In this document: piece by piece, positions 34,619-46,243 of the stretch
Numbering within the stretch: position 1 is the first letter of the stretch
How the letters are laid out: every line of letters starts with the position of its first letter
Assembly (NCBI GenBank): GCA_016758965.1
Contig: JAEPRB010000038.1
Coordinates: 167,724 to 231,723, forward strand
Direction: 5' to 3'
Length of the DNA stretch: 64,000 nt
DNA from: Circinella minor
Lineage: Eukaryota > Mucoromycota > Mucoromycetes > Mucorales > Lichtheimiaceae
Translations under genes and position numbers: made by a program
Notes under the pieces: model-generated
The model's database searches: none
Seen by the model: only the letters and a program-made list of their open reading frames with translations
Told to the model about the DNA's origin: nothing

Positions 34619-35849
34619 GAACTAGCCCGAATGCTGGTAGAGTGAAATAACTTTGCAATAAAGTACCAGATACGGTACTCGATGTCATCTTCAACGTAAT
34701 CATCAACCAAAATGTTATAATTAAAGAGGTTTACAGTTTGTTGGATGGTGTCTTTTGCCCAGAACAGATCAGCCTGTTTGATTGGATGAAATGATTCCTC
34801 CATTAATTTGTTGTTTAGATCTTCCAAATTAGTCTAGATATTTAATATGAAAAAAATAAGTTTATTTTTCTTATAACGTTACGTGATATAATACAAAAGT
34901 GTTGTTTTCCACTTACAATTCCTTCGAAAGAATGAAGGTAGTCATAAAGTGCCTTGGGAAACAGTTCGTCAAACTCTACCACTTGTTCATCTCGAATTTC
35001 TTCCAGATCTTCATGGCTGAACTTTCCATCATACAAAGAGTCATCTGCATTAATAATCATCAAGTGGACTGGACTGCATTTTAACCAAAAAATCAGTATA
35101 AAGCATCAACAAGCATGCATCAAAATGTAGAAAAAAAATTAGCTTGAAATTAACTTACTGTTCGAAAGGTGTTTCCATTACAATGTCTTTCAGGACAGCT
35201 TCGACGATAGTTCCACTCTTCAGCTTCCATACATTTCTCGATTTTATAACATCATCATATTTTTTTTCAACTTGAGTGAATGCAGCTTCAGTCATTATAG
35301 CTCCTGAACGACTCTTTTTACCGTTGATGCTGGTATAGGTGCTGGTCTTGGACTGGCAGTTCAATCTTTCTTTGGCCCCTTGAACTCTGGCCTTGATATT
35401 CGACCAGTCAAGCTTCTATTTACATAAAAAAAAGAGCGGTGGAGAGAGCAAAAAAAAGAATGCGTAAATAAAAAAAAAAAACATTAGCAAGTACATAAAA
35501 ATTGTGGTACAAAAGAAGCGACCTTACTTCATCGTCATCAAATTGAATTTCTGCCTCTTCGGCAGCCCTCTTATAAACTTTCATTCATGTTCGCTTCAAG
35601 TCAAGACGCAAGTCTGTAACTCGGGAAACTGCATCAACATTGGTTTCTAAAAAAATGTTTAAAAATGGGGGGATGTCACCCTGCGCGCATTTATCGTAAT
35701 ATTGTGTGACAAGATTGTCTAAATTGTCCACAGATTAACATACAATTTATATAACCCGTACTGATTTACTAGACGTTTAAATAGACCCATACTTTTTTTA
35801 TATCGTCATTAGTTGCTTGGGCAGTGGCCGAACGAGAACTGATAGCCAT
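34619..35849 (-). pseudogene. damaged lineage-specific gene, unknown function
   Basis: Five exons can be read on the minus strand: 35793-35849, 35528-35718, 35159-35415, 34917-35073 and 34619-34833. The later exons contain ALYDYLHSFEGI, YDGKFSHEDLEEIRDEQVVE and FWAKDTIQQTVNLFNYNILV, all with good splice sites. Compared with the other copy at 33886-34352, the A run at the end of exon 1 is one base shorter, which breaks the frame into exon 2. A TGG has also become TGA at 35585-35587. A GTAAGT donor at 34618 leads to no recognisable last exon. I recall related proteins only from Mucoromycota; their function is unknown to me. The mixture of clean late exons and a broken 5' end suggests recent inactivation. 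Confidence 0.6.
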
Positions 35850-35966
35850 GACGATTTGTTTCTATGAGGTAACGAAGAGAAACAAGCGGGTACCTTGAGT
35901 TTTTTTTCAGCTTCACGTATTTTGTATAGTGCATATCAATTGAACTTCCGCGCAATGCATTCAACC
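35504..35966 (-). repeat. inverted-repeat arm B
   Basis: Reverse-complement counterpart of 33886-34352, covering the promoter, first two exons and part of intron 2 of the damaged gene. Similarity is high but not perfect; several substitutions, a one-base deletion and a three-base insertion (GAC in a run of Asp codons) were seen. The arms are separated by about 1.15 kb. Confidence 0.65.
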
Positions 35967-36876
35967 ATTTGCCACTATCTTGAGGATGCTTGATAAATCA
36001 GAATGAAATGCCATGAATCAATAATGGTAGCCATGTGATGATAAAAACCTTCCATGATAAATATCCTAGTAAATGATTTTCTTGAAAACATGAATACACT
36101 AACTCTTCTCTAGTGACAGATCCTTCATCGGCAGTAGCAGCTACATGAAAAAAAAAACTCGGTACGTTTGGTCTTGACACAAGTACCTAACGTGCACGCG
36201 AAAATTAAAAAAAAAACAGTGTCATAATAATAGACTTTTTTTTTCTTTTAACTTTTTTCCCTATACTCACCATATCGACCTACTTCTACTCAACACAAGT
36301 GTTTCCGATATCGAATAATAATGTTTGTGCATTTACAACAAAAGATCAAGTTTCAATACAAAACGACAAACGTGATGAATCGAATTGAATCGGTAATAAA
36401 AAAAAACTATTTTCATGAAATAAAAGATCAAGTAGTATGTGTGGTATTGTTAGAAAGGAAAAGAAAAACAATGAAGGTAGAATGTTGTGGGATAAAAAAA
36501 AAAGAGGGGGGTGAAAGTAAAAGAGAGAGATATAGTGTATTACCCCCACTCTCCGAATTTTAACAACATATCATCTTTGAGTTAGTATACGTGGGAGAGA
36601 GTAGAACTATGAATCAAGTTATTTAGAAAATTCAAGTTGTCTTCTTGTCCCAACAGACAGTTCGATTTTGGATCATGTGGTAATAAGAAGTCGTCCGGTG
36701 TGTTCTATTGTTTGTATATAAAAACGATAAAGTTGAACTCTCTCAAGACAGCAGCCAAGACATCGGGTCGTACGATAGACTCTATATAATTTATAAGCTC
36801 ACTTGCTTAATAATGCTACATTTCAATAGTCTTCTTCGGCAACAACTATCGAACCTGCCTATTCGATATTATTAAA
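35967..36876. other. intergenic up to the long-TIR element
   Basis: A short minus-strand frame at 35998-36180 is not supported as a gene. A TATATAAAAACG box near 36715 followed by CTCTCTCAAGACAGC resembles a promoter, perhaps of a decayed retroelement, but no partner repeat was found. Nothing else was seen. Confidence 0.35.
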
Positions 36877-38743
36877 GGGTACCTTTAATTTTGTAGTACT
36901 GCAAATGCAGTATTTTTTTTGCAGTAGTAGTCGGACAACACTGGAAAATGTCTGCACAACTGACCGGATTTACCGAACATTACTAACTATAAAAGGTGCT
37001 TTGAAGTACTGCTTGCGGTAGTTTGCAGTCTACTTTGCAGTAGTTGCTTGCAGTAATGATTTCTATAAAATTATATATTACACTTGTTTTTATATAGTAT
37101 TATTGCACTATTTTTTTAAAAAGTTATGGAATCATAAATTTATGAATAATATACATTTAATAAATCAAGAGCTTAATATTTAATATTAATCTCTTGAATT
37201 TTGACCTTTATCTATGAAGTTACTTTTTTGAAAAATACGGCCAAAAATACTATCCAGCTATATACTAAAAAAAGAAAGTGATACATAACCACTAAAATTT
37301 TTAGAAGTAACCCCGCCTTTTTTTTTTATACTACCTATTGTGATATGCTCACCAACTTTAGGCTCTTATTCAAATTAATTAGTTTCTAGAAAACACACAC
37401 AAATATAGATATAATTGAATACATCTTCTATGTACTTTTCTATTAGATGTAGACAAAGTATTTCATTAAGCAAAAAGTTTGTTTTCTTCTTATGTTTTTA
37501 GAATTCCATTTATTAAAGAGGAAATATTATTTGTTGTATCCAACGTACAATGGCTTCATAATAACGGTCATTTAATAATATATATTTAAATACAGCATAC
37601 TTCAAATATGTTTCACTGACATTTTGGTATTTTTACGGTATGTTTCAATGACTCTTAATATTAAAGAAGTCCGTCTTCTTTATTGATACTATTTGACAGC
37701 TGCGTTGATATATTATTTTATCAACGGCAAAACGTATAGGATATAATGTTCACATATACCATTGTCATTATTCATCGTCATTAACAAATCGGAAGACTAT
37801 CATTGTTTCATACACGCATATTGATATACCCGTCCATTGATTAGAATTTAATATAAATAGTGATAATATTTTATTATAATAAACTTGAGTTCAATTATTG
37901 TTCTTTTGGGTCTCGTTGACTTATTACTGTCTCTTTTATTTTATTAATTTCGATTGATATAACATTATTATACAAAAGGAGAAACATGAGAAAAGAAGTC
38001 CGGTATCAATGATCTGATATAATTAATTAAAATTAAAGGTTCAAATGGCTTAATAGGTAGAGCGTTTGCATAATTCATTACCTTATTGAATCCAGTAAAA
38101 AGAAAGGTTTTCAAGACTTTAATTTTTTTTTTTGGCGCTTCTTCTTTTGTTTTATGCAACCTTATATATTGAGATTCTTTTTCATCACATAGCAACATAA
38201 TTCTTTATTTAATTAATAATGATATTAGTTATGTCAGTATTGTACTGTATATTGCTCAATATATGTATTTAATAAGGCAATAATATAGTGACTCTAGAAC
38301 TTATAACTTGTGGTTTTAAATGTATCAAAAGATTAATTTAAATATGTTTTAAAACAAATTGGGAACAACAAAATAATATATATAATGTACTATTTAAAAT
38401 CAAGCTATTTTAAACCAAGGCGATAGCAAAGAAACACTCAATATAGTTATTATTACTAGCCAAAAAAAGGGTTCAAATATAATGATCGAAAATGACGAGA
38501 AACAGTCGATAGAAATTATTTTTTTCTTTAGCACATGTAAACTAGTACCGCAAGAATAGTACTGCAAAAATGATTTAATACTGCAAACTACTGCAAACTT
38601 ACCGCAAGCAGTACCGCAAAGCACCTTTTATAGTTAGTAATGTTCGGTAAATCCGGTCAGTTGTGCGGATATTTTCCAGTGTTGTCCGACTACTACTGCA
38701 AAAAAAATACTGCATTTGCAGTACTGCAAAATTACCCAAGTCC
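36877..38743. mobile_element. non-autonomous long-TIR DNA element, copy A
   Basis: A 1,867-bp element bounded by inverted repeats of about 165-185 bp. The left end reads GGGTACCTTTAATTTTG and the right end, reverse-complemented, reads GGACTTGGGTAATTTTG. Inside both ends follow the same blocks: CAGTACTGCAAATGCAGTA, CAGTAGTAGTCGGACAACAC, CCGGATTTACCGAACATTAC and ACTATAAAAGGTGC. The terminal repeats are built from TGCAGTA-type short repeats. The interior is AT-rich with no transposase frame, so it would need a partner in trans. An A-box-like stretch, GGCTTAATAGGTAGAGCG, lies at 38047-38064. No target-site duplication was recognisable. A second copy is at 59735-61176 with the same interior orientation. 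Confidence 0.8.
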
Positions 38744-38952
38744 GAGTCGTAATATATAGTGGTAATTGTTTAGTAAGTAAGGTTTTAATGTGACGTTACA
38801 AAGGGATTTCAGCATAGAAGTAAACAACATTATGTTGTGTGTGTGTAACCTACTTTTTTATATAGAAACTAACACAGCCCTTTTTTTTTCGTTCTCCTTC
38901 TTCTCTTTTTATTTATTTTTCTTAAAAAAAAAAAGGAATATATATATATAAA

Positions 38953-39954
38953 ATGACTACCCCTACCAATTTATATAGTGTTGAAGGTGTTCAAGCCAAG
39001 TTCAGAGAAGGACTTGCTTGTCTTGATGGTCAACTTTCTCAATATAAGTATGCTAATGAGATTGAACGTAAAACTGGTGTTCCAAAGAGTTACATTGCTC
39101 TCGGTGGTGGTGCTGTTGTCTTCATCATGATCTTTTTCAACTTGGCTGGTCAACTTTTGACAAATACCATCTCTTGGGTTTATCCAGGTAAAAATATAAA
39201 AAACGCGTTTTATTACTTTACTGCGTTTTTTTCTTCTTGGCGGCGTTTCTCTTTTTTGTGTGAAGTGAAAGAAGGCGGAGAGAGGGAGAGAGATATTATT
39301 TGTACGAGGCTATAATGAATAACGAGAGAAGATATGGGAAAAGGAGTGTATAGAAGGACTTAGTTGAAGGAAGTGCACAAAAAAATAAAAAATAAAAAAT
39401 AAAAAATAGATTATTATTTTGTTGTTATTAATTTATATTAAATAACTAACTTTTATTCATATTTTTAGCTTACGCGTCTTTCAAGGCTATTGAAACTGCT
39501 ACTACTCAAGATGATAAACAATGGTTAACTTACTGGACTGTTATCGGTTTTGTTCAAATTGTTGAATTCTTCTCTGATGTTTTGTTGTATTGGTTCCCCT
39601 TCTATTATATTTTCAAGACTTTGTTCGTTCTTTGGCTCGCATTGCCTCAAACCAGAGTAAGTACTATATCTATTAGAGGGAGTTTAAGTTCATGCGTCTA
39701 TATATATATATATATAAAGAGTGAGGGAAAGAAAGAGCTTTGATTTCTCTCTCTCTTTGTGTGTGTGTACGTATTCTTCTCTTCACAAGTACTTTTCTGA
39801 CTTTTTTAAATTTTAATTTTAGGGTGCTGAAGTCTTGTATTCTCGTTTCTTGCGTCCCTACTTGCTTTCTGCTCAATCTGATATTGATAGAAAGGCTAGT
39901 GATTTGAAGCAAAAGGTCAGCGATGTTGCTTCTGAATTCTCCAAGAAGGATTAA
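38953..39954 (+). CDS. YOP1: YOP1/REEP5-like ER membrane-shaping protein
   Basis: TB2/DP1/HVA22-family protein that bends tubular ER membranes and works with reticulons. Exons 38953-39187, 39469-39656 and 39823-39954 give 184 residues, close to yeast Yop1 (180). After a short cytosolic lead come hydrophobic hairpin segments (SYIALGGGAVVFIMIFFNLA). The family signature spans intron 1: WVYPAYASFKAIET, then DDKQWLTYWTVIGFVQIVEF and WFPFYYIFKTLFVLWLALP, and YLLSAQSDIDRK near the C-terminus. Intron 1 (281 nt) carries an (AAAAAAT)n tract near 39380-39408. The ATG lies 210 bp from the right end of the long-TIR element, so that element sits in or next to this promoter. Confidence 0.94.
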
Positions 39955-40450
39955 AAAAACCCCCCTCTTTTCCTTTGTAGTGCTAATTTCTTTGCAAAAC
40001 AAAATAAAATATCCTCTACTCTTTTTTATTTCTTGTGAATATTGTAAAAAAAAAAAAAAAAAAAAATTACAAAGACGCGTAACACGATCTTATCATTTCC
40101 CTTTTTTTTTCTATTATTGCTGTTTAAAAAATATTGCTAATAACCATGATAATAAACTCATCACTTTTTATTTTATGGTCATAGTATTATTTCTAATTAT
40201 CATAACAATATTTTAAATGATAAGAATGAATAAATAACTATAAACAAAAAAAAAGCGATCATTACATTCACATGCTTTCTTATTTGTTTTTTTTTTTTTG
40301 TGTACGTGTGTACAGGATTTTCCCAAATTATTTACTCTCAGCACTCAGTAAAAGCAAACATTTGAAAGATTCTACGTCAATGTTTTTGCATCTTTGTTTT
40401 CATTCTATTTGAACTTTTATAATAATATCAATTTTTACTATATTGAAAAG

Positions 40451-40486
<36 letters not shown>

Positions 40487-42330
40487 TAATGGACATTTTT
40501 TTGAGACAGTTACCGAAAAAAAATGACTTTGAGAGCTTTAACTATTCAACACAGCCATCCTTGGTTACATATTTAACAACTTGTTTTTAGTCCTTTTTTT
40601 TTATTCCACTTGTCCCACCGAACCCTTATCATGAAGTTTGAGAACAATTATTCATACTCGTATTTATCTTCACGTTGAGCTAGAATTCCTCTATTGTAGA
40701 TTGAGGATATGTGAGAATAGAGTAGTGGGTTATTTGTAACTTAGCAAATTTGGCCTTTATAACTCGACAACGACAATGGTAGTGGTTGTTGCAATGGATA
40801 GAGCAGTATTTTCAAGAGATCCTATCACTTGGCAACCAAAAAAATAAATCTCATTTGTCATTTAACAATTTTAAGTTCCAAGAATGTAAAAATATAAAAA
40901 AGTTATTCCTTCATTCAAGATATATTTCGTAAAATCCACAGCACTTTTATATACGTTTCAATGGAATGTTTTCTTTATAAAACTTTCTATACAAGACCTG
41001 ATTCATCACTAGAACAGGCTTGTTAGCAGCGTTTTAAAAAAAATTGGTTATTGCTATCAGTAACATTCTCAAGAAATAAGAATAGTTTTTTTTTTCTTTA
41101 CCGGTAACAACAGTAATTTGCGATGTTATCTTGTTTACAATCTTATTGTTATTGTACTGCTATAGATTTTATTAGAAAACTACTTTTTTTTTTTTTTTTT
41201 GGTTGATCTTACCTAAATACGTTCCTGTCGGTAGTTATCTCTTTTACGTCCGCATGTTTCATATTTCCATAGCATAAATTTTTAAACCACAGGTACCTTG
41301 GACAAGCAATAGAAACTTTTTGTCGGTTATCTCAACTTTTTTGCTGTATGCTATGCCATCACGGCTGCCTTTGGATGTAAATACCTGTTTTGACACCGTT
41401 TTATCATCTAGTTGGAGTGATCAGCCTTTTTATTCATAAAATAATTCCCGCTTTGCTTACGTATTTATGAATACTCTTCTTTCTAAAAAGCAAAAGACTT
41501 TGATACAATTATATTGATACATATGTTCAAAGGATATAATTTTTATAAAATACAATCTTAATTGTATGGTATGCGTTTAGACTTTATAGAACCAGAGTTA
41601 ATGGTTATATCAACGTAATTAACATTCTCTTTATTTTATACTATTGATAATAATAAAAAGAACAGTAGTATATTATGATATCTCATTATCTCCTAGTATT
41701 ACTTAGCTATTCTTATTAGTATCACAAAAGTTTTGAGAAGCATATACTTGAAGATCAACTATAAAAATATACACAGTGATATGTATTGAACTAATCTAGA
41801 CATATTCATCATCTCCAAGAGAGATTATTTCTGAATGATTGAGTACTATATCTTTCCAAATTTTTATGCAATAAGATACCACTGTCGGTTTACTTGTTCG
41901 TTGCTGCAGCTGTTTTAGACGTATCTGAGATGTCTGCCTATATGCTAAATTTGCCTTTGCTATATATAATCAGCAGGGGGTTTTTTTTCTTTTCCTTATT
42001 CCGTACGGCCCATCTTTCTTTCTTTACCCACTTTGTTCGGCCCTTCCCGATTTCCATCATATCACAAAAATCACGAAGCGTTTTTTTTTTAGAGCGCTGA
42101 TGTTTTTTTTATATGCCGCTCTTTTATGTCCGAGCAACGCGAGAAAAAAAAAAACTCGGAAATCAGCATTGCTCTCTTTTTTTTTTTTCTACGTCTTTAT
42201 TATATATTTTGAATTTGGGAAAAAAAAAAAAAAAGATTGAAATAAAGAGAGGAGATATGAGAAAGAGAAAAAACGGGAATAAAATGAATCGTGTTTTATT
42301 TTATTTTTGTTCTTTTTATTTTATTATTAC
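39955..42330. other. 2.4-kb intergenic stretch, no gene seen
   Basis: AT-rich sequence between the convergent 3' ends of YOP1 and RPN10. It includes a run of 29 A residues at 40455-40483 and other A and T runs. Open frames are short and of biased composition. A tRNA-like fragment near 40785-40840 was examined and rejected. Confidence 0.45.
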
Positions 42331-43900
42331 TTATTTTTTATCTTCATCCTTTTTGCCTTCTTTATCCTTTTTATCCTGAAGATCTTCCAATGCCTTTTGA
42401 ATTCGTTCATCATTTTGATCTACACCAGGCAATGAACCCAATACTGCAGATAACATTTCATTATTGGCTTCATTATCTTCATTATTCATTGACATTTCCA
42501 ATGCTCGTTGAAGTTGGTCTTGTTCGTTAAGATCTTCCATGTTTACATCTTCATCCTAAATATTTTTCATATTTATATGCATTTAATAAACCTGCCAAAG
42601 TCCTATCCCATTCCAAACATATATACTAAAAGTATAATAATAATAATAATAATAATAATAACATACCGGTACATCACCACCACTAGTATCGTTATTATCA
42701 TTCATAGACATAGCAAGAGCAGCTTGCAATTCAGCATCTTCTGCACTCATATCCTCATCATGTTGTTGTACTCCGGCACCAGAAGAAGATGTTGCTGGTT
42801 CTTTTGAATCAATGGCCATATTTTCACCACTTTGTGCTGGTTGTGATGAAGATGATTCTCCCTTTGATTTATCGTCACCACCTTGTTTTGCAGCTTCGGC
42901 TTCTTGACGTGCTTTTTCTTCTTCCATTGAAATACGTAAGGCCAAAGCAAGTTCGGGATCCAAGTTTGGATCAACGCCAAATTCATAACTATCTCCTCCA
43001 CTACTACCAAATCCACTTGGAGCACCATCTTCACCAGCTACAATTGGAGTGGATATAAGCATATCACTTAAAATATGGGGTCCAGGGGGAATAGTGACAA
43101 GGTGACTATATACATAAAAATATACATTAATTAAAAACCCTTATTATATATATATTCCCCCCCCATCCATTCATCTATTGATTCTTCCATTTACTATACC
43201 TGTTATCACCGTTATTGACATTGTTAATAAAAGCTTCCAATTTAGCATTATTTTCTGCTTCTTCTCCAAAATTGATAATATCCACAGCAACATTATTCTT
43301 TTTCATTTTCTTTGCTAATCGAACTAACGTTCGTTCATCTGCTTCAATTGGACTACCAACAAATACCACAATTCTTTGACGTTGATTTCGGTTTTGTCTG
43401 TGTTTTAATGCAAGCTATCATTACGCGTTTTAGTGCCATATATATATATATATAGAAAACCTTCCCTTATAATAACATTAGGGAAAAAAAAACTTTTTTT
43501 TTCTTTACCTGTGCAATTTGTATACTAGTCATAAAATTGATATTGTTACTGATTTTAACACCATGTAAAGCTGTTAAAATTTTACCAACATCAGAAGTTA
43601 ATGTAACTAAAACTTCAGGACTTTTTCCAGCCATAGTCATTAATCCAACTGTATTTTCTCGATTGGCTTGTGTCTTTGAAGAAAAGATGAGATTAACTGC
43701 TTCGTTTTGTGCTGCAAGACGTGTAGGTGTATAATCTCCGTTTCTCATCCATTCCGAGTTGTCAATACTGTTTTTGTTGTAATCATCGTATGTGTTGTTT
43801 GTTTTATATATTTATTAATGTTTTTATTGGGTTAGAATTCAATTGTTTCATAAGACCAAAAAAAAACTACTTACACAATCATTGACGCTTCCAGTGACAT
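42331..43900 (-). CDS. RPN10: 26S proteasome subunit Rpn10 (ubiquitin receptor)
   Basis: Rpn10/PSMD4 is a ubiquitin receptor of the 19S regulatory particle. Five exons (43875-43900, 43509-43767, 43200-43414, 42667-43105, 42331-42555) give 387 residues. The N-terminal VWA domain begins [20 protein letters not shown] and contains [20 protein letters not shown] and VDIINFGEE. Three ubiquitin-interacting motifs follow: [18 protein letters not shown] (about 215-232), [14 protein letters not shown] (about 293-306) and [11 protein letters not shown] (about 327-337). Yeast Rpn10 has one such motif and human PSMD4 two, so three would be more than either. The C-terminus is Lys/Asp/Glu-rich. Exon 1 is only 26 nt and splits the Val codon of MIVID. 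Intron 4 carries a (TAA)n tract. No PACE-type GGTGGCAAA element was noticed upstream. Confidence 0.94.
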
Positions 43901-44284
43901 TTTGAATAAATTTTATATTTATGAAACTGAACGAATTAAAAAAAAAAAAAGGATGTTACAAAAAAAAAAGGGGGGGAGGGTGAAGAAGGTGGTGTATGGT
44001 TTGGTTATGGACAAGTTAATCCAGATCGTAATATAATATTTAAAGCTTAGAGAACCAGACGCGCGCACACTCAAACCACACTTATTACGAATCGTATAGC
44101 GTACGTCATGGACCGGAGTTTTTTTTTTTTCTAATGCTCCCCTTATTTAGGCAGATTTTCTTGTTTCATTCAACAAACTTCCCATTTAATGATGGATAGA
44201 GTATTAATTCAATAACTTTTTTATTTTCTTTTTACTTTATAATATAATAAATCTATATTTTAACATGATTATCCATCATTATGT

Positions 44285-44315
<31 letters not shown>

Positions 44316-44755
44316 ATGTGTGTGTGTGACAACAATAACTTTATTTTGTTTTTATTATTGTTCGTGATGAAAAAATTAAATAAGAACATCTCATCCGAAA
44401 AAACTTTTGAAAAGACTCTTCTAAATTATTGTAAATAAAAACAGAACAAATCGGATAACTACCTATACACATGACAATATATAAAAACATTGTAAATTAG
44501 TAATAAATAGAACAGCCGCAGCAATATTTTTTAACTTTCTTGGAAATTATATGTTTATGCAACAGAAAGCCACTCTTTGATTGTTATGATATCAAAATAT
44601 AGTAAAGAAATCCGCAGCATAGATTTCTTGGAATTCGTATACATATTAAGAAAGAGTGTATATGGCGTTGAATTTTTAAAAAGTTTATAAAGCTGTTAAA
44701 GAAGTAACTTTTTCTATCTTCTCGTTCTTTTCAATATAGCAACAACAAAAAACAA
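43901..44755. other. divergent spacer RPN10 / NmrA-like gene
   Basis: Promoter region for both genes. It contains an A-run then G-run tract near 43958-43979 and a (TA)n(TG)n dinucleotide tract at about 44284-44328. No gene was seen. Confidence 0.45.
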
Positions 44756-45664
44756 ATGAATAATAACAATAATCATACTAAAGAACGTATTTATGTTCTT
44801 GGTGCCACTGGTAATATTGGACCTTTTGTGTTAAAAGAATTGATCAAGGAACAAGTCCAAATTACTGCTTATACGCGCTCTCCAGAAAAACTTTACAAAG
44901 CCATTCCAGAAGCCAAAAATTATCAACAACTTTCCATTGTTCAAGGTGGATTTGATGACTTGACACCATTTAATGAATCCATTGGTGGTCATACACGTCT
45001 CTTTTTACTTGTACCTGACATAAAAGATATGACTCGTATCAAGATTGAACTTGGGAAACAAGCTTATGATGTTGGTGTCGAGCAAATTGTTGACTTGTCA
45101 GTTCAATCATTACCTTGGCGCTATTACCTAGTTTCTTTACCGCATCAAGAGACTGAAAAGGCTCTTTTCTATTATTCAAATCGAAAGAGTAGTACTCTTG
45201 TTAGTTTACGACCTAGTAACTTTATGACGAATATGTTATTTTCTTTGGAAACCATCCAAAACCAAGATATGTTTATGGAAGAGTTAAATCCAAGTGAACC
45301 ACAAGAATGGATTAGTCCTTATGATATTGGTCAAATAGCTGCAAGGATCTTGATGGAACCTATTGAAAAACATGGTGATTCTGCTTATGAATTAATTGGA
45401 GATGTGAAAACACCTCAAGAAAGAGCTGTTATGTTTTCCAAGATATTGGGTCGACCTATTGAATATCATCAAGTAGAACCCCAAGTCATTTATGATACTT
45501 TTATTAAAATGGGATTCGATCATGCACTGGCATACTCTGTATCGACATTTTCGGCCAAGAATCCAATGGTAACCCGTGGGTTGCAAATTTTACTTGGTAG
45601 AAAACCTGAAACAGTTTATGAATGGTTGGAAAAGAATAAGGATGCCTTTCTTTCAAAGAATTGA
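44756..45664 (+). CDS. NmrA-like NAD(P)-binding protein 1
   Basis: Intronless, 302 residues, single Rossmann-fold domain of the NmrA/atypical short-chain dehydrogenase type. The nucleotide-binding loop is RIYVLGATGNIGPFV (about 11-25), followed by TAYTRSPEKL, which would sit at the end of strand 2, where NADP-preferring members carry basic residues. Other conserved stretches are FLLVPDIKDM, QIVDLSVQS, SLRPSNFMTNML, and GDVKTPQERAVMFSKILGRP. Family members act as redox-sensing regulators or as quinone or isoflavone-type reductases, and which applies here cannot be told. The paralogue at 53435 is similar over its whole length. The start is chosen as the ATG before the Asn-rich lead, directly after a T/C-rich leader. 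Confidence 0.85.
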   Translation: MNNNNNHTKERIYVLGATGNIGPFVLKELIKEQVQITAYTRSPEKLYKAIPEAKNYQQLSIVQGGFDDLTPFNESIGGHTRLFLLVPDIKDMTRIKIELGKQAYDVGVEQIVDLSVQSLPWRYYLVSLPHQETEKALFYYSNRKSSTLVSLRPSNFMTNMLFSLETIQNQDMFMEELNPSEPQEWISPYDIGQIAARILMEPIEKHGDSAYELIGDVKTPQERAVMFSKILGRPIEYHQVEPQVIYDTFIKMGFDHALAYSVSTFSAKNPMVTRGLQILLGRKPETVYEWLEKNKDAFLSKN

Positions 45665-46243
45665 TGAAGAGTTATTTTCTTATTATTAGTACCCGTACAT
45701 TTTTTTTTTTAGTTTCCTCTTGCTTTATGTACTGTATGTGTGTGTGTATGAAAAAAGAGTGAGAATATATATAAAAAAAAAAAGGATTTAGTTGCTGGGA
45801 TAGTAAGAAACTCAACATAAATAAAAAATAAAAGAAATACGTTGATGTGAAATAATACTTATTCGACAACAAAATAAATATTTTTCTATTTATGGAATAT
45901 GATATGTATTACACCTTCTTCATCACTACAATGGTCATTCTTTGTTATTTTTTTCACTGAAGCATGGGAGCCTTCTAGTTTGAGACTGTTACACAATAAT
46001 ATTAATCCGTTTGGAACTTCACTACACTGACACATACTTCTAAAACATCTCTTCTTGTCTCTGCTCTTTGAGATTTCTTGTAACAATACGTAATTGAATT
46101 TTCAAGAAAAGACATTAATGATGTCAGATATTTCATTGAAAAGTTTTAACAAGTATTTTTATTCATAAGAAACAAAGAATATTAAAAAAGTAGTATCATC
46201 CGAATTAATGAACATATGTATAGGCCGTCATCGTCTTGGTTTA
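45665..46243. other. intergenic, no gene seen
   Basis: 3' flank of the NmrA-like gene. A minus-strand 66-codon frame at 45886-46086 has no recognisable feature and is not called. Confidence 0.4.

Noticed and set aside
35998..36180. 60-codon minus-strand frame with SRPNVPSFFFHV
   Set aside because: The Phe run comes from a T tract resembling an intron end; no continuation on either side.
36877..38743. Transposase gene within the long-TIR element
   Set aside because: The only frames inside (76 codons at 37968 and 74 at 38400) show no transposase motif and are not conserved in copy B.
40785..40840. tRNA-like stretch with GGATAGAGCAGT and GGTTG/CAACC ends
   Set aside because: Only about 54 nt from end to end, no anticodon arm, no B-box; not a tRNA.
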